Source: an uncultured Bacteroidales bacterium
Lineage (GTDB): Bacteria; Bacteroidota; Bacteroidia; Bacteroidales; UBA932
NCBI GenBank assembly: GCA_900317925.1
Contig: ONIQ01000029.1
Span: forward strand, 1-36,292
Reading direction: 5' to 3'
Length of the DNA: 36,292 nucleotides
The notes under the pieces are model-generated. The model saw nothing but the letters and a program-made list of their open reading frames with translations. It was not told where the DNA came from and made no database searches. Shown here piece by piece: positions 15,872-24,636 of the stretch. The position numbers and the translations under genes are program-made. How positions within the stretch are numbered: the stretch's first letter is position 1; each line of letters starts with the position of its first letter.

Positions 15872-17629
15872 ATGAGGAAGTCGATACAACAATTCGGGAG
15901 AAGTCTTAGCGCGATGGTGATGCCGAATATCGGCGCGTTCATCGCGTGGGGACTCATTACCGCTATGTTCATCCCTGGCGGCTGGTTCCCTAATGAGCAT
16001 CTGGCGATCATGGTTTCGCCCATGCTCAAGTATCTGCTTCCCACATTGATTGCCTTCACGGCGGGAAAGAATATCAGCGGGTATCGAGGCGGGGTCGCCG
16101 GAGCGGTGGCTGCTATGGGCGTGATTATCGGGACGGATACTCCGATGTTCCTCGGAGCCATGATTATGGGCCCCCTGGCAGGTTGGTGCATCAAGAAATT
16201 CGACAGTATGGTCAAAGGGAAGGTCGGGGCCGGATTTGAGATGCTCGTCGATAATTTCTCCCTGGGCATCATTGCGCTGCTGCTGGCCATCGCTGGATAT
16301 CTTCTCATTGGTGGAATCGTAGAAGGACTGTCAGATGCCCTTGGCGCGGGGGTGAACTGGATGCTGAAACATAAGTTGAATCCGCTCCTCTCCCTGATTG
16401 TCGATCCCGCGAAAGTGGTCTTCCTGAACAACGCCGTGAATCATGGCATCATGACCCCCTTGGGCATCCAACAAGCCGCCGAGATGGGGCACTCCATGCT
16501 TTTCCTGGTAGATCCCAACCCGGGTCCCGGCCTGGGAATCCTGTTGGCCTGCTGGGTGTTCGGCAAGGGCATGACCAAGCAATCGGCCCCGGGCGCGGCT
16601 GTCATCCAGCTTTTCGGAGGGATTCACGAGATTTATTTCCCCTATGTCCTGGCTCGTCCGATGTTGCTTCTGCCGATTATTATCGGCAACGTCTGCGCGC
16701 TCTCTTTCTTCACGTTGACAGACTTCGGGCTTGTCGCCCCGGCCTCTCCGGGAAGCCTGATTTCCATCATCCTGATGTCCCCGAGGGGAAGGACCTTGAT
16801 CGGAATATTGGGCGTGTTCATCGCGACTGCGATCTCGTTCCTGCTATCCATCCCGATCATCAAGTCGCGTCCGGATTTCCAGGGAGAAAGTGAGCAGACA
16901 CCTTCGACCGGGGAGAGCGTCCCGGTTAATCCGCTTCCCGGGTCCATCCGCAAGATTGTCTTTGCCTGTGACGCCGGGATGGGGTCCAGCGCCTTGGGTG
17001 CCACCCGCTTCAAGGCCCGCTTGATGAAGAACGGACTGGACACTATAACATGCGTGAATAGTGCGGTTGACACAATCCCGGGTGACGCCGACCTTGTCGT
17101 GTGCCAGAGTACGCTGGCCGACCGGGTCCAGGGGCACGAGATTGTGCGGATCACGAATTTCATCTCCGATCCGGCTCTCGATGCGCTTTTGGATCGGTTG
17201 AAGAAAGGGCCGGAAGTCCTGCAAATCAAGAACATCCTTACCGGGCTCTCCTCTGAATCGAAGGAGGAGGCTATCCTCCGGGCCGGACATCTGCTGGAGA
17301 CGGCTGGGTATGTCGATCCCGGATACGCCGAGTCGATGCTGGAAAGGGAGAAGATCGTAACCACATATATAGGAATGGGACTCGCCATTCCTCATGGCAC
17401 CGCTGAGACCAAAGCATTGGTCCGGAACTCCGGAATTGTCGTGCTACAATATCCTGACGGTGTAGATTTCGGCGAGGAGAAAGCCCGCCTTGTCATTGGG
17501 ATTGCCGGAGTAGGAGACGCTCATCTTGATATCCTGGCGAAGATCAGTTCTTCCCTGGATGATGAGGAGGTCCTTGAAAGGCTATCGGTCACGAGCGATC
17601 CTGAGGAAATTTTTAAGGTTTTGGTTTAA
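15872..17629 (+). CDS. mtlA: Mannitol-type PTS permease EIICBA
   Basis: This 585-residue protein aligns by eye along its whole length with E. coli MtlA. Residues from about 1 to 335 form the membrane IIC domain, with LSAMVMPNIGAFIAWGLITA near the start, FEMLVDNFSLGII, NNAVNHGIMTPLGIQQ and the substrate-site motif GGIHEIYFPYVL (E253). The IIB domain follows with the phospho-cysteine loop ACDAGMGSSALG (C366), then a linker and a IIA domain with the phospho-histidine in GLAIPHGTAETK (H508). The family imports and phosphorylates mannitol using phosphate from EI and HPr. No mannitol-1-phosphate dehydrogenase, EI or HPr gene is in the window. ATG 15872 was chosen because earlier in-frame starts fall at the predicted transcript start. 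The next gene begins 4 bp downstream. Confidence 0.9.
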   Translation: MRKSIQQFGRSLSAMVMPNIGAFIAWGLITAMFIPGGWFPNEHLAIMVSPMLKYLLPTLIAFTAGKNISGYRGGVAGAVAAMGVIIGTDTPMFLGAMIMGPLAGWCIKKFDSMVKGKVGAGFEMLVDNFSLGIIALLLAIAGYLLIGGIVEGLSDALGAGVNWMLKHKLNPLLSLIVDPAKVVFLNNAVNHGIMTPLGIQQAAEMGHSMLFLVDPNPGPGLGILLACWVFGKGMTKQSAPGAAVIQLFGGIHEIYFPYVLARPMLLLPIIIGNVCALSFFTLTDFGLVAPASPGSLISIILMSPRGRTLIGILGVFIATAISFLLSIPIIKSRPDFQGESEQTPSTGESVPVNPLPGSIRKIVFACDAGMGSSALGATRFKARLMKNGLDTITCVNSAVDTIPGDADLVVCQSTLADRVQGHEIVRITNFISDPALDALLDRLKKGPEVLQIKNILTGLSSESKEEAILRAGHLLETAGYVDPGYAESMLEREKIVTTYIGMGLAIPHGTAETKALVRNSGIVVLQYPDGVDFGEEKARLVIGIAGVGDAHLDILAKISSSLDDEEVLERLSVTSDPEEIFKVLV

Positions 17630-17633
17630 GAGA

Positions 17634-18800
17634 ATGGAACAGAATAAACAAAGCAACGTGGAGAAACTAGCGGGATTCGTCCTCTGGGCGAGTTTCTTGG
17701 CCGTTGTAGGCTTGCTGTGCTGGTACTTCCGCAATGTGCTTATTTACATTGTCTTAGCCATTGTGGTTTCGCTGCTCAGCCGTCCGTTGGCCCGTTTCCT
17801 GGGGAAAGTCCGTATCAAGAATCGGTACGTTCCGGACTGGCTCTCATCCCTCCTGTCCATCCTTTGTGTCTTGGGTGGTTTCATCCTGATCGTCACGCAG
17901 GTGATCCCGGTGGTAACCGGCATCATCAAGGAGGCTTCGTTCTTCAGCAATCTCAGGTTGTTTGACGGAACCATCGCCGATACGGTCAATGGATGGGCCA
18001 TCAGCATCTTCCCTTCTCTTGGGAAGGATTTCGATGCCATCAGCGTCTTGGTGGATTATTTAAAGGGCACTTTTTCCGATATCTCCATTACCGGCATCCT
18101 GGGATCTATGGCCTCTGCTATGGTGAACCTGGTCATCGGACTCTTCTCGGTGGTTTTCATATCTTTCTTCCTTGTCAAGGACCCGAAATTGGTCGCCAAA
18201 GTTGCCGCCGCCCTGGTTCCGGACAGGATTGAGGACTCGGTGATGGAAGCCATCGGCGATATTGAACACCTGCTTTCCCGATATTTCGTGGGACTGACCC
18301 TGGAGATGATTGCCGTTGCTTTTTTCAATTTTCTGGGCTTGTGGCTGATTGCCCGCATCGGTCCTACTTATGCCTTGGGTATCGCCTTTATCGCCGGCAT
18401 CCTCAACATCCTCCCGTATGTGGGGCCCCTCATTGGGGAAGTCCTGGGCGTAGCCCTCTGTCTGGTGCTCAAATATGGGGCCGGCATCGGCTTGGACGTC
18501 AATTTCATGGTGTTTGCCGTGATTGTATTTGCCATCATGCTGTCGGTGCAGTTTATCGATAACTTTGTCCTGCAACCCATCATTTATTCGACCAGTATCC
18601 AATCCACTCCGCTGGAAATCTTTATCGTCCTGCTCGTTTCGGGACACGTCGGAGGGATTCTGGGTATGTTGGCCGCCATCCCGATTTATACGGTTATCCG
18701 GGTAGTGGCCGGCCGCTTTTTCTATAACCACAAAGCGGTCCGACGCCTGATGCCGGACCTGGAGAAAGATGTTCACGAAATGAATGAATCAATATCTTAA
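17634..18800 (+). CDS. AI-2E/PerM family membrane protein
   Basis: This 388-residue protein starts at ATG 17634 (MEQNKQSNVEKLAGFVLWAS), four bases after the PTS stop. It has seven or eight predicted membrane spans with the family layout: two or three N-terminal spans, a soluble amphipathic stretch (about residues 100-170), then SVVFISFFLVKDP, the conserved YFVGLTLEMIAVAFFNFLGL and IAGILNILPYVGPLIGEVLG (typical of AI-2E/YdiK/PerM proteins), and a C-terminal GHVGGILGMLAAIP. Members include TqsA and Na+/H+ antiporters; exporting a signal or ion is possible but unproven here. The tight spacing implies co-transcription with the PTS gene. Confidence 0.85.
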   Translation: MEQNKQSNVEKLAGFVLWASFLAVVGLLCWYFRNVLIYIVLAIVVSLLSRPLARFLGKVRIKNRYVPDWLSSLLSILCVLGGFILIVTQVIPVVTGIIKEASFFSNLRLFDGTIADTVNGWAISIFPSLGKDFDAISVLVDYLKGTFSDISITGILGSMASAMVNLVIGLFSVVFISFFLVKDPKLVAKVAAALVPDRIEDSVMEAIGDIEHLLSRYFVGLTLEMIAVAFFNFLGLWLIARIGPTYALGIAFIAGILNILPYVGPLIGEVLGVALCLVLKYGAGIGLDVNFMVFAVIVFAIMLSVQFIDNFVLQPIIYSTSIQSTPLEIFIVLLVSGHVGGILGMLAAIPIYTVIRVVAGRFFYNHKAVRRLMPDLEKDVHEMNESIS

Positions 18801-18812
18801 AGATAATCGCGT

Positions 18813-19016
18813 ATGAAAACAAGTTCTGTATTTGCATTGCTTACCGGCATGGCCGCCGGTGCCGTTTTGGGTCTTCTCTTCGCTCCTGAAACAGGTGAGG
18901 AAAGCCGGAAGAAAGTTAAGAAGGCGGCAAAAACCTGCCTGGACAAAGTTCAGGAGCAGTTAGATGATTTCGTCTCCGCCGTGAGGGGTGGGGAAGTTGT
19001 AGAAGAAGATGAGTAG
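18813..19016 (+). CDS. YtxH-like small membrane protein
   Basis: This 67-residue protein has one N-terminal hydrophobic glycine/alanine-rich helix (LLTGMAAGAVLGLLFAPETG) followed by a lysine-rich coiled stretch EESRKKVKKAAKTCLDKVQ. This is the standard YtxH pattern (GxxAGAxxGLLFAPxxG). Family members are stress-associated small membrane proteins without an established reaction. It begins 12 bp after the AI-2E gene and overlaps the next gene by 8 bp. Confidence 0.8.
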   Translation: MKTSSVFALLTGMAAGAVLGLLFAPETGEESRKKVKKAAKTCLDKVQEQLDDFVSAVRGGEVVEEDE

Positions 19017-19527
19017 GCTTGCCCATTCAACCGATTCCTTGGGTCAGGAGACCAAAGGTTATATCGATTCGCAGCTGGATCTTGTCAAGCTGCGTTCGAT
19101 TAAGGGCCTGTCCCAGGGAACGTCGGCGATTATAGGGCTGCTGTTCATTTTCATCATTGCCGGTGCCCTGATGACTGTCCTGCTGCTGGCCCTCGTCCTG
19201 TGGCTGGGGGAGATCCTGGACAGTTATGCCCTGGCCTCGCTGTTGGTGGCCGGTGTGCTGCTGGTGATCCTGGTCTTGCTGTTCCTGCTGCGGGGTCGTT
19301 TGTTCCGGAATAGCTTCGTTTCCATGTACGCCGATGTCTTCTTCCCGGAAGCAGCCTGGCCGGTCGGCCTGGACAGCATGGATAGCCTGGACAAGGCCAT
19401 CGACCGTACCGAATCCCGTATCCGGAAAGAAAAGGCAGGGATCTCCAATCTCTTGTTCAACGGATTCCGTTGGACATCCTGGATCATCCCTGTCCTTCGC
19501 TTCCTCTTCAAAAAGCTGAGGAAATAA
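19009..19527 (+). CDS. YqjE/holin-X-like membrane protein
   Basis: This 172-residue protein has two adjacent membrane spans (about residues 38-62 and 70-95) in the middle. The N-terminal helix is soluble (GYIDSQLDLVKLRSIKGLSQG) and the C-terminal part is amphipathic. This is the layout of the YqjE / putative holin-X superfamily, which commonly travels with YtxH- or YqjD-like small proteins. Its ATG lies inside the last codons of the YtxH gene (8-nt overlap), which points to translational coupling. It ends exactly where the convergent SDR gene ends (0 bp between stops). The role is unknown, perhaps membrane organisation or stress. Confidence 0.75.
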   Translation: MSRLAHSTDSLGQETKGYIDSQLDLVKLRSIKGLSQGTSAIIGLLFIFIIAGALMTVLLLALVLWLGEILDSYALASLLVAGVLLVILVLLFLLRGRLFRNSFVSMYADVFFPEAAWPVGLDSMDSLDKAIDRTESRIRKEKAGISNLLFNGFRWTSWIIPVLRFLFKKLRK

Positions 19528-20349
19528 TTAGATACTGAAGCTGTTAAAGCCTCCGTCCACAACTGCGATGGTGCCGGTGACGCCTTTGGAAGCGTCGCTG
19601 GCCAGGTAGTGTAATGCCCCCACCAGTTCGTCCGGCTCCAGGAACCGTCCAAACGGCGTATGGCCGATGATCTTGTGGGAACGGTCGGTCAGCGAACCGT
19701 CCGGGTTGGTGAGCAGACTGCGGTTCTGGTTGGTGAGCAGGAAGCCCGGGGCGATGGCATTCACGCGCAGGCCGGCGCCGAATTTGGTGGCAAGCTCACC
19801 GGCCAGCCATTGCGTCCAGCTGGCAAGGGCCGATTTGGCCATGCCGTACCCGGCAACGCGGGTCAGCGGCCGGAAAGAAGACATGGAGCAGAAGTTCACG
19901 ATGGAGCCTTTCTTGTTGGCTACCATGACTTTTGCGAAGACCTTGGTGGGGATGATGGCGCCGATGATATTCAGTTCAAATACCTTGCGGGTGGCATCCA
20001 GGTCCATATCGAAGATGGTTTGGTCGGGTGCGACGTTGGCCGGTCCCATGTTCCCGCCGGCTCCGTTCAGCAGAATGTCCACGGAACCGTAGGCTGCGAC
20101 GATGACCTTGCAGTTCTGCTCCACGGTAGCCTCGTCCAGTACATTGGTCGGGAGGAACATGGCCTCGCCTCCGTCAGCCTTGATTTCCGCAACGATTCTT
20201 TCTCCTGTCTCACGGGCGCGTTCCAGGTCCAGCAGGACCACCTTGCTGCCCTGGGAGGCAAAATATTTTACGATGGTGGCGCCGAGCACACCGCAGGCGC
20301 CGGTCATAACGGTGACCTTGCCGTTAATGTCAAAGAGATTCTGTGCCAT
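19528..20349 (-). CDS. SDR-family oxidoreductase (D-mannonate/fructuronate reductase-like)
   Basis: This 273-residue enzyme is a classical short-chain dehydrogenase/reductase. The cofactor loop is TGACGVLGATIV (about residues 16-27), the NAG-like motif is NGAGGN (95-100), and the catalytic set is S155 to S158 with Y168 and K172 in YGMAK. LDLERA after the second strand favours NAD(H). The long insert near MGPANVAPDQTIFDMDLD and the FGRFLEPDELVGALHYLASD ending resemble the SDR proteins annotated as D-mannonate oxidoreductases in Bacteroidota, acting in uronate catabolism. No uxuA or uronate isomerase gene is nearby, so this substrate is a guess. Confidence 0.8.
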   Translation of the reverse strand: MAQNLFDINGKVTVMTGACGVLGATIVKYFASQGSKVVLLDLERARETGERIVAEIKADGGEAMFLPTNVLDEATVEQNCKVIVAAYGSVDILLNGAGGNMGPANVAPDQTIFDMDLDATRKVFELNIIGAIIPTKVFAKVMVANKKGSIVNFCSMSSFRPLTRVAGYGMAKSALASWTQWLAGELATKFGAGLRVNAIAPGFLLTNQNRSLLTNPDGSLTDRSHKIIGHTPFGRFLEPDELVGALHYLASDASKGVTGTIAVVDGGFNSFSI

Positions 20350-20381
20350 ATGGTTAACTTGTTTGGTGCAAAATAATCATA

Positions 20382-20389
20382 CAAATATA
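20382..20389 (-). promoter_or_regulatory. Possible -7 box of the SDR gene
   Basis: TATATTTG on the minus strand matches TAnnTTTG and lies about 32 bp before the ATG at 20349. No good -33 element is seen; the upstream 20 bp are the end of the preceding gene. Confidence 0.4.
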
Positions 20390-20400
20390 ACAATATTATC

Positions 20401-21573
20401 TTAAAAGACCTTCAGCGCTGCGAGGGCGTGGTGATAATCCCGCTCGGCATCCAGGGTTTGCTGCAGGGCATCGTAGTAGAGGTCATTCTCCACCAGGAAA
20501 TCAATCATGGAAATCTCTCCCCGGGTGAGGGCGGAGAGCAGGTAGTCGCGATAATCGGTATCGGCCAGCGAAGCCCGCATTTGGACGGCGTTCGTTTTCA
20601 ATGCGGATGCCTGCCGGTACAGGTCTTTGAGCCGCAGGTAAAACGCCTGTTCGGCAGCGTGCTGGCGGGATGTGGCTGCGGCCACTCCTGCACGGGCCCG
20701 TTTGATCCGGTTGGAACTGCTCCAAAGCGGAATGCTCACGCCGACCGTAACGCCGCGGAATTTTTCCTCCGTCCGGATCTCGCTCATGTATCCGACCGAC
20801 AGCTCGGGTGCGGCGGACATCCGGTCGATGGCAAGCTGTTTCTGCCCGAGTGTGACTTCCTTGCGGACATAGGCCAGCATGGGGTTCTTGTCGGATGCTT
20901 CGGAGAACCATGTTTCAAAGTCGGCGGGAAGGTTGTCGGAGAGGTCGTAGGTGGTGGCATCGAACCGGAAATCGTTTCCGCCGTTCAGGGTACGAAGACG
21001 TGACAGAACCGATTCCCGCTCGTTTGCGGAGCGATTTACCTGTCCCTGGACCGCGGCCAGGTGCAGTTTTGCCTTGTTCAGGTCCAAGATGGTCGCTCCG
21101 CCGGCCACCATCCGTTTTTCGTAGGCTTCCACCAGGGAAGTGGAGCGGGCCAGATGGTCGTCCAGCTCCTCCATCAGGGTATTGAAATAAACCAGTTCGA
21201 TGCACAAGTCCCGGGCTTCCTGCAGGATTTCCAGCCGGCGCGCCTCGTACTTCAGGGCGGCCAGTTCATCCAGGCAAACGCCTTTCTCAGACTTGAGGCC
21301 GCTCAAGGTGGCCAGATCAACGGTCTGGGAAATGCGTACGTCGCGCCGCCCACCGATATCATCGGCCCCCCAGAGATAATTGAATTCGATTTCCGGGTTG
21401 GCGAGCAAGGCTTCCGAACGGTTGGCCAGCCGGTCCTCATCCCATCCGGCGGCAGCTGCTTTCAGGTCGGGATTGTTCCGCTCGATTTCTTTCAGCGCCG
21501 TATCCAGGGATGACTGGGCGTGGCCGGCAACTGAGAGGAAAAGGGTGCAAAGGAGTAGGCAACTATTTTTCAT
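20401..21573 (-). CDS. TolC/CzcC-like outer-membrane efflux protein
   Basis: This 390-residue protein has an N-terminal signal peptide (MKNSCLLLCTLFLSVAGHAQ) and two repeats of the outer-membrane efflux fold. Typical landmarks are ALKEIERNNPDLKAAAAGWD, LANPEIEFNYLWG, ISQTVDL, and in the second repeat TLGQKQLAIDRMSAAPELSV and VTVGVSIPLWSS. It is the last gene of a four-gene minus-strand operon; it starts 6 bp after the RND pump gene ends. Its job is the outer-membrane channel of a tripartite metal-efflux complex. At about 390 residues it is slightly short for CzcC but complete. Confidence 0.9.
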   Translation of the reverse strand: MKNSCLLLCTLFLSVAGHAQSSLDTALKEIERNNPDLKAAAAGWDEDRLANRSEALLANPEIEFNYLWGADDIGGRRDVRISQTVDLATLSGLKSEKGVCLDELAALKYEARRLEILQEARDLCIELVYFNTLMEELDDHLARSTSLVEAYEKRMVAGGATILDLNKAKLHLAAVQGQVNRSANERESVLSRLRTLNGGNDFRFDATTYDLSDNLPADFETWFSEASDKNPMLAYVRKEVTLGQKQLAIDRMSAAPELSVGYMSEIRTEEKFRGVTVGVSIPLWSSSNRIKRARAGVAAATSRQHAAEQAFYLRLKDLYRQASALKTNAVQMRASLADTDYRDYLLSALTRGEISMIDFLVENDLYYDALQQTLDAERDYHHALAALKVF

Positions 21574-21579
21574 AATCGA

Positions 21580-24500
21580 TCAATGCTTATGACAAAACAA
21601 ATACATGACGGGAATCACAAAGCCGTTCAGCAGGGTAGAGGAGAGCAGGCCACCCAGGATAACTTTGGCCATGGGGGACTGGATTTCGTTCCCCGGCAGG
21701 TCGCCGCCCAGGGCCAGGGGAAGGAGGGCCAGGGCCGATGTGACCGCCGTCATCAAAATCGGATTCAGGCGGTCCAGCGAACCGCGGGTAACCGTTTCGA
21801 TGGGGGACAGTCCCTCCGCTGCGAGCGCATTGTACCGATCGATCAGCAGCATCCCGTTGCGGGTGGCAATGCCGAAGAGGGAAATGAAGCCGATGATGGC
21901 CGGGATGCTCAGCACCCCGCCGGTCAGGAAGACCATCATGACCCCGCCGATCAGCGCAAGGGGCAGGTTCAGTAGCACGATGAGGGACTGGGAAGCGTTT
22001 TTGAATTCTCCGTACAGCAGCATGAAGATGAGGAAAATGCTGAAGATGCTGACCAGCGCAATGGTCCGGGAGGCGCGCTCCTCGCTCTCGAACTGGCCGC
22101 CGAATTCAATCCGGTAGTCTTCCGGCAGGCTGACTTGCTCCGCGATGCGTTCTTTGATGGCGGCGACGGCATTGGCAAGTTCACCGCCGGTTGCGTTGCA
22201 CGAGACCACGAGCTTGCGGTTCAGGTTTTCCCGGTTGATGGTGTTGGGACCCGCTGAGGAAACGATGTCGGCTACGTATGCGAGGGGGACCTTGGCCCCG
22301 CCCGGGGTGTCCACCATCAGGTCACCCAGAACTTCCATTGTCGCTTTCGCGTTCTCCTTTACCTTGAGCGTCAGGTCGAAAGAGCGATTGCCTTCATAAA
22401 CGGTAGAAACCGGTTCGCCCGCGAGGCTTACCTTGATGCATTCCGCGAATTCCGGGAGGGAAATGCCGAATCGCGCCAGCAGCTCGCGTTTGGGAACGAT
22501 GTTCAGTTCCGGTCGCTCCACCTGCTGTTCTACGTTGATATCGGCAATGCCCTCTACGTCTGCGATGGCGGATTTGATCTGCCGGCCGATGGTATACATC
22601 TTGTTCAGATCGGTCCCGAATACCTTGATGGCGATGTTGGACTGGGTCCCCGAAAGCATGGCATCGATGCGGTGTGAGATGGGACCGCCGATTTCCAGAT
22701 TTACGCCCGGCAGCACCGCCAGCTTTTCGCGGATTTCTGCAACGAGCTGGCGTTTGCTCCTGTTTTTCAGCACGAAAGGACATTCGAATTCCGAGCAGTT
22801 AACCCCGAAGGCGTGTTCGTCCAGCTCGGCACGTCCGGTCTTCCGGCCGACGGTCCGGATTTCGGGGATGCTCATCAGAATCTGTTCCGCCTGGAGGCCA
22901 AGCCGGTTGGATTCCTCGAGAGAAATGCCTGGCACCGAACTCATGGCAATGGTGAAGGAACCTTCGTTAAAGGCCGGCAGGAAACTGCGGCCCAGCGAGA
23001 GGAACATCATGACCGCCGCGATCAGCAGGATTCCCACGGCTGCCAGAACGCTTTTCCGGTGACCGATGGCCCAGGAGAGGGCGCGGGAATATATTTTCTG
23101 CAGCCATCGGACCAGGGGCGATTCGCGCGTTTCCTTTGTTTCACCGCCCAGGAGGGTGGAACCCAGAACCGGGGTTACCGTCAAGGCTACGAGGGTAGAG
23201 GTGAGCAGCGAAATGATGAAGGAAATGCCCAGCGGCTTCAGCATCCGTCCTTCCATGCCGGACAGGAAAAACAGCGGCAGGAAACAGGCGATGATGATCA
23301 GGGTCGAGTTCAGCATGGGCATCCGGACCTCCCGGGAGGCCTCGTAAACGACCTTCAGGACATCCCGGTCTCCGCGTTCGCGCGCCTGCCGCAGCCGTTT
23401 GAAAACATTTTCCACATCCACGATGGAATCATCTACCAGCGAGCCGATGGCGATGGCAATGCCTCCCAGGCTCATGGTATTGATGGTGAGGCCCATCCAG
23501 CGGGTTACCAGCAGGGTGATCAGGATGGAGAGCGGGATGGAAACCAGTGAGATGAGGGTGGTGCGCCAGTTCATCAGGAAGATAAAGAGCACCAGGACCA
23601 CGAACAGACCGCCTTCCAGCAGGGATTTTTTGACGTTCCCGATAGAAGCTTCGATGAAACGCGACTGGCGGAAGATCTCCGTGTTGATGTGGACGTCGGC
23701 CGGTAGGGAGGAACCGATTTCTGCCAGTTCCCGGTCCAGTTTGCGCGTGAGCTCCAGGGAATTGGTATTGGGCTGTTTGGTTACGGTCAGGAGAACGGCA
23801 GGTTTGCCGTCGTTCGAGGCTACTCCCAGAATGGGGGCCTTGGCTCCGATTTTGACGTCGGCAATGGCTTCCAGCGTAACCGGCAGACCCCTGGCTGTCG
23901 TCTTGACCACGGCCTTTTGCAGCGCGCAGATGTCCCCGGTAGCCAGGACCCCCCGTACAATATACTCGTTTCCATACTGGTAAAGGGTCCCGCCGGGGGC
24001 ATTCCGGTTCATGTCCTTAACGGCATAGATAACCTCGTCCAGCGATACGCCGTAATGCCGCATGCGGCCGGGATCCAGCAGGATCTGGTATTCTTTGATA
24101 TCGCCTCCGATAACCGATACCTGGGCTACGCCGCCGGTAGAAAGCAGGCGCGGACGAAGGGTCCAGTCGGCCAGCGTCCGCAGGTCCTGCATGGAAGTGG
24201 TGTCTGCGGTGAGGCCGATAATCATCAACTCTCCCAAAATGGACGCCTGCGGACCCAGGGTGGGATTTCCCACGTTGGAGGGAAGCGATTCTCCCACCAT
24301 CGCGATTTTCTCGCTCACAATCTGCCGCGCGCGATAAATATCGGTCCCCCAGTCGAATTCGATGTTGACGATGGAAAAGCCGGTGGACGATGAGGAACGG
24401 ACGCGGCGTACGTGGGTGGCACCGTTGACGGCTGTTTCGATGGGGAAGGTGACCAGCCGTTCCACTTCTTCCGGTGCCATGCCTTCCGCCTCGGTCATCA

Positions 24501-24633
24501 CCACTACGGTGGGGGCGTTGAGATCCGGGAAAACGTCCACTTCGGCATGAAGCGCAGCATAAATGCCCGCTACCATGCAGAGGGCGGCCATTACGAGGAT
24601 GGCGGCCCGGTTGTTCAATGAAAACTTGATCAT
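21580..24633 (-). CDS. Heavy-metal efflux RND pump, CusA/CzcA family
   Basis: This 1017-residue inner-membrane pump has the RND layout of two six-span halves, each with a large periplasmic loop. Heavy-metal-subclass marks are LPDVDVFPDLNAP-like text near residues 30-41 (EVDVFPDLNAP), the TM4 proton-relay SLVDDSIVDVENVFKRLR (about 398-415, D401, D402, D406) and ISHRIDAMLSGTQSNIAIK in the porter region. Where CusA has its substrate methionine in the PC1 region, this protein has VNCSEFEC, with two cysteines. It works with the adaptor and TolC-like genes on either side to export metal ions from the periplasm or cytoplasm. The metal (Cu/Ag or Co/Zn/Cd) cannot be fixed by eye. Confidence 0.9.
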   Translation of the reverse strand: MIKFSLNNRAAILVMAALCMVAGIYAALHAEVDVFPDLNAPTVVVMTEAEGMAPEEVERLVTFPIETAVNGATHVRRVRSSSSTGFSIVNIEFDWGTDIYRARQIVSEKIAMVGESLPSNVGNPTLGPQASILGELMIIGLTADTTSMQDLRTLADWTLRPRLLSTGGVAQVSVIGGDIKEYQILLDPGRMRHYGVSLDEVIYAVKDMNRNAPGGTLYQYGNEYIVRGVLATGDICALQKAVVKTTARGLPVTLEAIADVKIGAKAPILGVASNDGKPAVLLTVTKQPNTNSLELTRKLDRELAEIGSSLPADVHINTEIFRQSRFIEASIGNVKKSLLEGGLFVVLVLFIFLMNWRTTLISLVSIPLSILITLLVTRWMGLTINTMSLGGIAIAIGSLVDDSIVDVENVFKRLRQARERGDRDVLKVVYEASREVRMPMLNSTLIIIACFLPLFFLSGMEGRMLKPLGISFIISLLTSTLVALTVTPVLGSTLLGGETKETRESPLVRWLQKIYSRALSWAIGHRKSVLAAVGILLIAAVMMFLSLGRSFLPAFNEGSFTIAMSSVPGISLEESNRLGLQAEQILMSIPEIRTVGRKTGRAELDEHAFGVNCSEFECPFVLKNRSKRQLVAEIREKLAVLPGVNLEIGGPISHRIDAMLSGTQSNIAIKVFGTDLNKMYTIGRQIKSAIADVEGIADINVEQQVERPELNIVPKRELLARFGISLPEFAECIKVSLAGEPVSTVYEGNRSFDLTLKVKENAKATMEVLGDLMVDTPGGAKVPLAYVADIVSSAGPNTINRENLNRKLVVSCNATGGELANAVAAIKERIAEQVSLPEDYRIEFGGQFESEERASRTIALVSIFSIFLIFMLLYGEFKNASQSLIVLLNLPLALIGGVMMVFLTGGVLSIPAIIGFISLFGIATRNGMLLIDRYNALAAEGLSPIETVTRGSLDRLNPILMTAVTSALALLPLALGGDLPGNEIQSPMAKVILGGLLSSTLLNGFVIPVMYLFCHKH

Positions 24634-24636
24634 GGC

